From Candidatus Uhrbacteria bacterium (lineage in GTDB: Bacteria > Patescibacteriota > Patescibacteriia > JACQRZ01): a DNA stretch of 23,859 nt. Both the position numbers and the translations under genes were made by a program. The stretch lies in contig JACQRZ010000041.1 of the NCBI GenBank assembly GCA_016206235.1, forward strand, positions 1 to 23,859, written 5' to 3'. Position 1 is the first letter of the stretch. The number at the start of each line of letters is the position of its first letter. Shown in pieces: positions 21,198 to 23,859 of this stretch. The notes under the pieces were generated by a model, which ran no database searches, was not told the DNA's origin, and was given only the letters and a program-made list of their open reading frames with translations.

Positions 21198-21290
21198 TTC
21201 CAATTTCCAATAACTAAATAATGGCAAATTTATAAATTTAAATATTCTGAGTTATTTAGAAATTAGGAATTAGATATTAGAAATTCGTAA
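21198..21290. repeat. Two heptamer arrays between tyrS and pilB
   Basis: The first array holds two exact TTCCAAT copies (21198-21211), then AACTAAA. The second array (21256-21290) has units TTAGAAA, TTAGGAA, TTAGATA, TTAGAAA and TTCGTAA and stops three bases before the pilB ATG at 21294. The A/T-rich sequence between them (about 21219-21255) has no other recognisable signal. Confidence 0.8.
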
Positions 21291-21293
21291 GGT

Positions 21294-23024
21294 ATGTTTA
21301 TCCCCAACGATTCTCTTAAAAAAATATTGCTGAAAGCCGGTGTTATCGACGAAGCCACATGGAATGATGTGGTAACAAACGCCCAGCGTCTTGGCGTGCC
21401 TGTTGAAGATATTCTCAAAGAGCGCGATATTATCGCAGGACACGTGTTTTATGAAATCGTTTCGCGCGCACTGAATTTTTCGTATATAAATTTGAAAGCC
21501 ATAGATATTGATGAACGGGTGCTCAATCTTTTTGACGACACGGTTGTCGGCAAGTACAAAGCCATTCCTTTTGCCTACGATCCCAAAACACGACATGTCA
21601 AAGTAGCGTTTCTTGACCCGTCAAACAAAAAAAATATCGCCGCGCTGCAGCGAAAATGCCGTGCGAAAATTGACGTATACTTCACGGGCACAAGTAGCTT
21701 TAAGTTTGCGTCAAAGTATTATCAGCACTCGGTGAGCGAAGCGATCAAAAAAATGATCGAAAAATCGGCACGCCATATTACGAATCGCCATGAGAAGAAA
21801 CGAAAGACATCGTGGGAAAAAGACGTGCAAAAGCTCTTTCATTCGCTCATAGAGTTTGTGTATTACACCCAGCCGTCAGATATCCATATTGAGGCGCAGA
21901 AAGACGGGGGAGTCATCAAGATGAGAATTGACGGCTTTTTAAAAGATGAATTTTTCCTGCCCGAGCCCATTCACAAAGAAATCGTTTCTATTATTAAGCA
22001 TGAAAGCGGCATTCACACCGACGTGCACCATCAGACAAAGGACAGTCGTTTTTCACGGACTATTTTCTCCGAGACTATTTCATTTCGGGTGTCGATTATT
22101 CCCACCTACTATGGCGAAAAGCTCTGCTTGCGGGTGCTCGATGAATCGCGTCAAAAAACAAGTTTGCGCGATTTGGGATTCAGCGATGAGTATGTGGAGA
22201 TGATCAAGCAAGAAATGAAAAAACCGTACGGCCTCATTTTGGTAACAGGGCCAACGGGTTCAGGAAAATCTTCAACGCTCTATTCGCTTCTCAAGTTTTT
22301 GAATATCGAGGGGGTAAGCATTGCGACAATTGAGGATCCAGTGGAATATGCGGTGCCGCATGTAAATCAGACGCAAGTGGACGTTGATAATGGCTTTACC
22401 TTTGCTGCAGGACTTCGAACGATTTTGCGCCAAGACCCCAACATTGTTATGGTTGGCGAGATCCGTGACAGCGAAACAGCAGCCATAACTATTCAGTCCG
22501 CGCTTACCGGCCACATTGTCATTTCTACCCTTCACTCAAACACTGCTGTTGGCGCAATCACACGTCTCAAAAATATGGACATGAAGCCGTATTTGCTCGC
22601 GCCAACACTCAATCTCATTGTTTCCCAGCGCTTGGTAAAGATGATATGTCCTTATTGCCCGGAAAAATACTCTGCAAGCAAAGAGCTTCTTGATCGTATC
22701 GATAAAGATGCAAAACTCTATCAATCGCTTGAAAAGCTTCAAAAACGAGGAGTGCTTGCAACCACCAAGCCAGAAGAGCTCTCGTTTTACCGCAGCAAAG
22801 GATGTGTTAAATGCAAAGGACGCGGAACGGCAGGAAGAATTGGCGTTTTTGAAATTCTCAACATTGATTCAGAAATGAGTCACTTAATCGCGTCTGACAA
22901 AAACGAACATATAATCCAAGCAAAAGCAGAAAGCAATGGCATGCTCACGCTTTTTGAAGACGGCCTTCTCAAGGCATTGAACGGTTATATTACACTCGAA
23001 GAACTCATGCGCATTATTGAGTAA
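21294..23024 (+). CDS. pilB: Type IV pilus assembly / type II secretion ATPase (PilB/GspE family)
   Basis: This 576-aa hexameric ATPase drives pilus extension. An N-terminal MshEN-like domain (about 1-140) is followed by a linker and the motor domain. Motifs are Walker A GPTGSGKSS (319-327), the Asp box IEDPVEY (346-352), Walker B NIVMVGEIRD (383-392) and the His box GHIVISTLHS (406-415). A zinc-binding four-Cys module typical of PilB/GspE is complete: Cys452 and Cys455 (CPYC), Cys504 and Cys507 (CVKC). Length and the zinc module separate it from PilT. It is about 3 kb from pilT but on the opposite strand; no PilC, pilin or prepilin peptidase is in the window. The ATG is preceded by a heptamer array and a poor TAAGGT. 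Confidence 0.95.
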   Translation: MFIPNDSLKKILLKAGVIDEATWNDVVTNAQRLGVPVEDILKERDIIAGHVFYEIVSRALNFSYINLKAIDIDERVLNLFDDTVVGKYKAIPFAYDPKTRHVKVAFLDPSNKKNIAALQRKCRAKIDVYFTGTSSFKFASKYYQHSVSEAIKKMIEKSARHITNRHEKKRKTSWEKDVQKLFHSLIEFVYYTQPSDIHIEAQKDGGVIKMRIDGFLKDEFFLPEPIHKEIVSIIKHESGIHTDVHHQTKDSRFSRTIFSETISFRVSIIPTYYGEKLCLRVLDESRQKTSLRDLGFSDEYVEMIKQEMKKPYGLILVTGPTGSGKSSTLYSLLKFLNIEGVSIATIEDPVEYAVPHVNQTQVDVDNGFTFAAGLRTILRQDPNIVMVGEIRDSETAAITIQSALTGHIVISTLHSNTAVGAITRLKNMDMKPYLLAPTLNLIVSQRLVKMICPYCPEKYSASKELLDRIDKDAKLYQSLEKLQKRGVLATTKPEELSFYRSKGCVKCKGRGTAGRIGVFEILNIDSEMSHLIASDKNEHIIQAKAESNGMLTLFEDGLLKALNGYITLEELMRIIE

Positions 23025-23029
23025 AGTAG

Positions 23030-23058
23030 TTGACATCGGCCAGTTCATCTGATAAAGA
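23030..23058 (+). promoter_or_regulatory. Promoter of the small membrane peptide operon
   Basis: TTGACA (23030-23035), a 17-base spacer, and an extended -10 TG-A-TAAAGA (23050-23058). The -10 region and the AAAGGG after it resemble the promoter of the surface-protein operon at 2471-2485. Confidence 0.65.
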
Positions 23059-23064
23059 AAGGGT

Positions 23065-23097
23065 ATGTATCTTTTCTGGAGGTGCTTTCATGGATAA
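23065..23097 (+). CDS. Possible 10-aa uORF overlapping the small membrane peptide gene
   Basis: ATG at 23065, about six bases after the -10 box, opens MYLFWRCFHG and stops at TAA 23095-23097, overlapping the next start (23090) in another frame. It runs across the GGAGGTG Shine-Dalgarno of that gene, so its translation could influence initiation there. It may be a chance frame. Confidence 0.25.
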   Translation: MYLFWRCFHG

Positions 23098-23224
23098 AGT
23101 CCAAAAAATGTTTAGGTTAAAGATATATATACCGTTCATTACAATACATAATCTCAAATCCCTTTTCATAGGTGGCCTTATCGGCGCCACCCTTATGTAT
23201 CTTTTTATGCCATATGTTAGGTAA
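23090..23224 (+). CDS. Small single-pass membrane peptide (44 aa)
   Basis: The peptide has a basic N-terminal half (MDKVQKMFRLKIY) and one hydrophobic helix (about 23-43, LKSLFIGGLIGATLMYLFMPY) with a GxxxG-like GGLIG motif. The ATG at 23090 is chosen because GGAGGTG (23078-23084) lies five bases upstream; a TTG further up falls inside the promoter. It is the first gene of a two-gene operon. I do not recognise it; possible roles are a small regulator or assembly factor in the membrane. Confidence 0.65.
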   Translation: MDKVQKMFRLKIYIPFITIHNLKSLFIGGLIGATLMYLFMPYVR

Positions 23225-23236
23225 GGAGCGTAACGG

Positions 23237-23734
23237 ATGCAACAGATATATGCAGAGTTAACGTTGTATTTCGGCTATTGTAATGCTTCCACATTCAGAT
23301 TTGGCGAAGGGCGTTTCGATTCTGAAATGAAAAATGAGCGTGCTGTAGAGCGATATAAGGATGGTTTAAAGAATGTTCTCCTCTATTTAGAGGATGAGCG
23401 GTACCGTGGCTGGGGACTTACTATCGCAAGTGAAAACATCGTTGAAACTGAAGATGAAGCAAGGACACTCATTGAATACGCAGAAAAAAATATTCGAAAA
23501 GCAGCAAGGCATATCGAACTAGTCGATTCATGCCATGGCGTTGTTAGATTCTATAGAAAAATTCGTTTCTATGGGTATACAGCCGATCAAAAAGAAGAGC
23601 TGATTAATAAGTTAAAGGCATCCGATTTTTCGCCAGATGTTGATGTATGGGATGTCTATCGTGATGGTGGAGGCAACCGCGATGTAGCGATTGATAAAAA
23701 ATGGAATACAGCATTAACGTTTATTGAAAACTAG
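23237..23734 (+). CDS. Hypothetical protein, 165 aa
   Basis: It is a soluble-looking alpha/beta protein without signal peptide or membrane helix. It is rich in charged and aromatic residues: a predicted N-terminal beta strand (QQIYAELTLYFGY), two helical stretches (about 33-52 and 70-92), then GVVRFYRKIRFYGY (about 100-113) and a C-terminal segment with VDVWDVYRDGGGNRD. No catalytic signature is recognised. It lies 12 bases after the 44-aa peptide gene, with AAGGAG (23223-23228) 8 bases before the ATG, so the two are translated from one mRNA. Confidence 0.8.
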   Translation: MQQIYAELTLYFGYCNASTFRFGEGRFDSEMKNERAVERYKDGLKNVLLYLEDERYRGWGLTIASENIVETEDEARTLIEYAEKNIRKAARHIELVDSCHGVVRFYRKIRFYGYTADQKEELINKLKASDFSPDVDVWDVYRDGGGNRDVAIDKKWNTALTFIEN

Positions 23735-23756
23735 CGGATTGAGATGAAAAAAGTCG

Positions 23757-23787
23757 CCTCGCGCCCAGTGCCCGAGGTTTTGTTTTT
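23757..23787 (+). terminator. Terminator of the two-gene operon
   Basis: CCTCG (23757-23761) pairs with CGAGG (23773-23777), with an inner GC/GC pair across a C-C mismatch and a 5-base loop. A T-rich tail (TTTTGTTTTT) follows. Confidence 0.75.
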
Positions 23788-23828
23788 CTAAAATGTTTCT
23801 AACATTTCTAACCCTCTATCATACATAT

Positions 23829-23857
23829 TTTACGCGATCGCTTTTTTTATGTATAAT
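23829..23857 (+). promoter_or_regulatory. Promoter at the right window edge
   Basis: TTTACG (23829-23834), a 17-base spacer and a consensus TATAAT (23852-23857). It presumably drives a gene beyond the window. Confidence 0.6.
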
Positions 23858-23859
23858 AG

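Noticed and set aside
23030..23089. Upstream TTG start of the 44-aa peptide gene
   Set aside because: The TTG is part of the -35 box and would not be in the mRNA; a clear Shine-Dalgarno precedes ATG 23090.
23834..23841. GCGATCGC octamer resembling the cyanobacterial HIP1 palindrome
   Set aside because: I noticed only this single copy in the window, so there is no sign of the high iteration that defines HIP1.
1..23859. TGA recoding as in Gracilibacteria/Absconditabacteria
   Set aside because: TGA terminates at least three genes at sensible ends (1573, 11159, 13829), and conserved frames contain no internal TGA.
1..23859. tRNA, rRNA, insertion sequences or prophage
   Set aside because: No cloverleaf, rRNA segment, transposase or terminal inverted repeats could be recognised by eye; most gaps between genes are under 200 bases and are accounted for by promoters, terminators and repeats.

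Overview
The window looks like a chromosomal piece of a Patescibacteria (Candidate Phyla Radiation) bacterium. The reasons are: a minimal CorA, a short adenine glycosylase without an Fe-S cluster, type IV pilus ATPases, a very large secreted surface protein of stacked Ig-like domains with a helical C-terminal triplet, many non-Shine-Dalgarno or leaderless starts, and several secreted proteins I cannot assign to a pathway. TGA ends at least three genes (the DUF192, coiled-coil and 848-aa membrane protein genes), so this is the standard bacterial code and not the TGA=Gly code of Gracilibacteria/Absconditabacteria. I cannot place it at class level from sequence alone.

Layout. (1) 1-2432: corA-like transporter, then a leaderless DUF192 membrane-anchored protein overlapping (ATGA) a MutY-type glycosylase. 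(2) 2454-11210: a surface-protein operon with its own promoter, a possible 18-codon leader ORF and a hairpin, a 2439-aa exported protein, a 416-aa exported coiled-coil protein, and a strong terminator. (3) 11266-16085: an 848-aa polytopic membrane protein with a duplicated D-[DE]-x3-L-H-E module fused to a propeller-like domain, and a 726-aa exported protein with a lysozyme-like domain plus eight ~57-residue repeats. (4) 16093-18137, minus strand: pilT, then a gene for an orphan RNA polymerase alpha-CTD domain fused to an unknown domain. (5) 18268-23024: a RecB/Cas4-like PD-(D/E)XK nuclease, a small lipoprotein, tyrS, and a PilB-type ATPase. (6) 23030-23787: a two-gene operon of a 44-aa membrane peptide and a 165-aa unknown protein. 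A further promoter sits at the very end of the window.

How the genes fit together. PilB and PilT are the opposing extension and retraction motors of a type IV pilus, but no pilin or platform gene is in the window. The giant protein and its coiled-coil neighbour are co-transcribed and both carry signal peptides, so they probably belong to one surface structure. The lysozyme-like protein probably acts on peptidoglycan. TyrS, MutY and CorA are housekeeping genes.

The most unusual layer is between the genes. At least eight gene borders carry short, degenerate, 7-bp-periodic tandem repeats, with different but related units at each locus. They often touch the start codon, or run through the stop codon of the preceding gene. 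A second recurring pattern is a very short ORF starting a few bases after a -10 box and ending at or over the start of the real gene. I regard these two patterns, the orphan alpha-CTD protein, the duplicated membrane module and the Fe-S-less MutY with Asp138 replaced by Glu as the best leads. All functional statements about them are inference from sequence.
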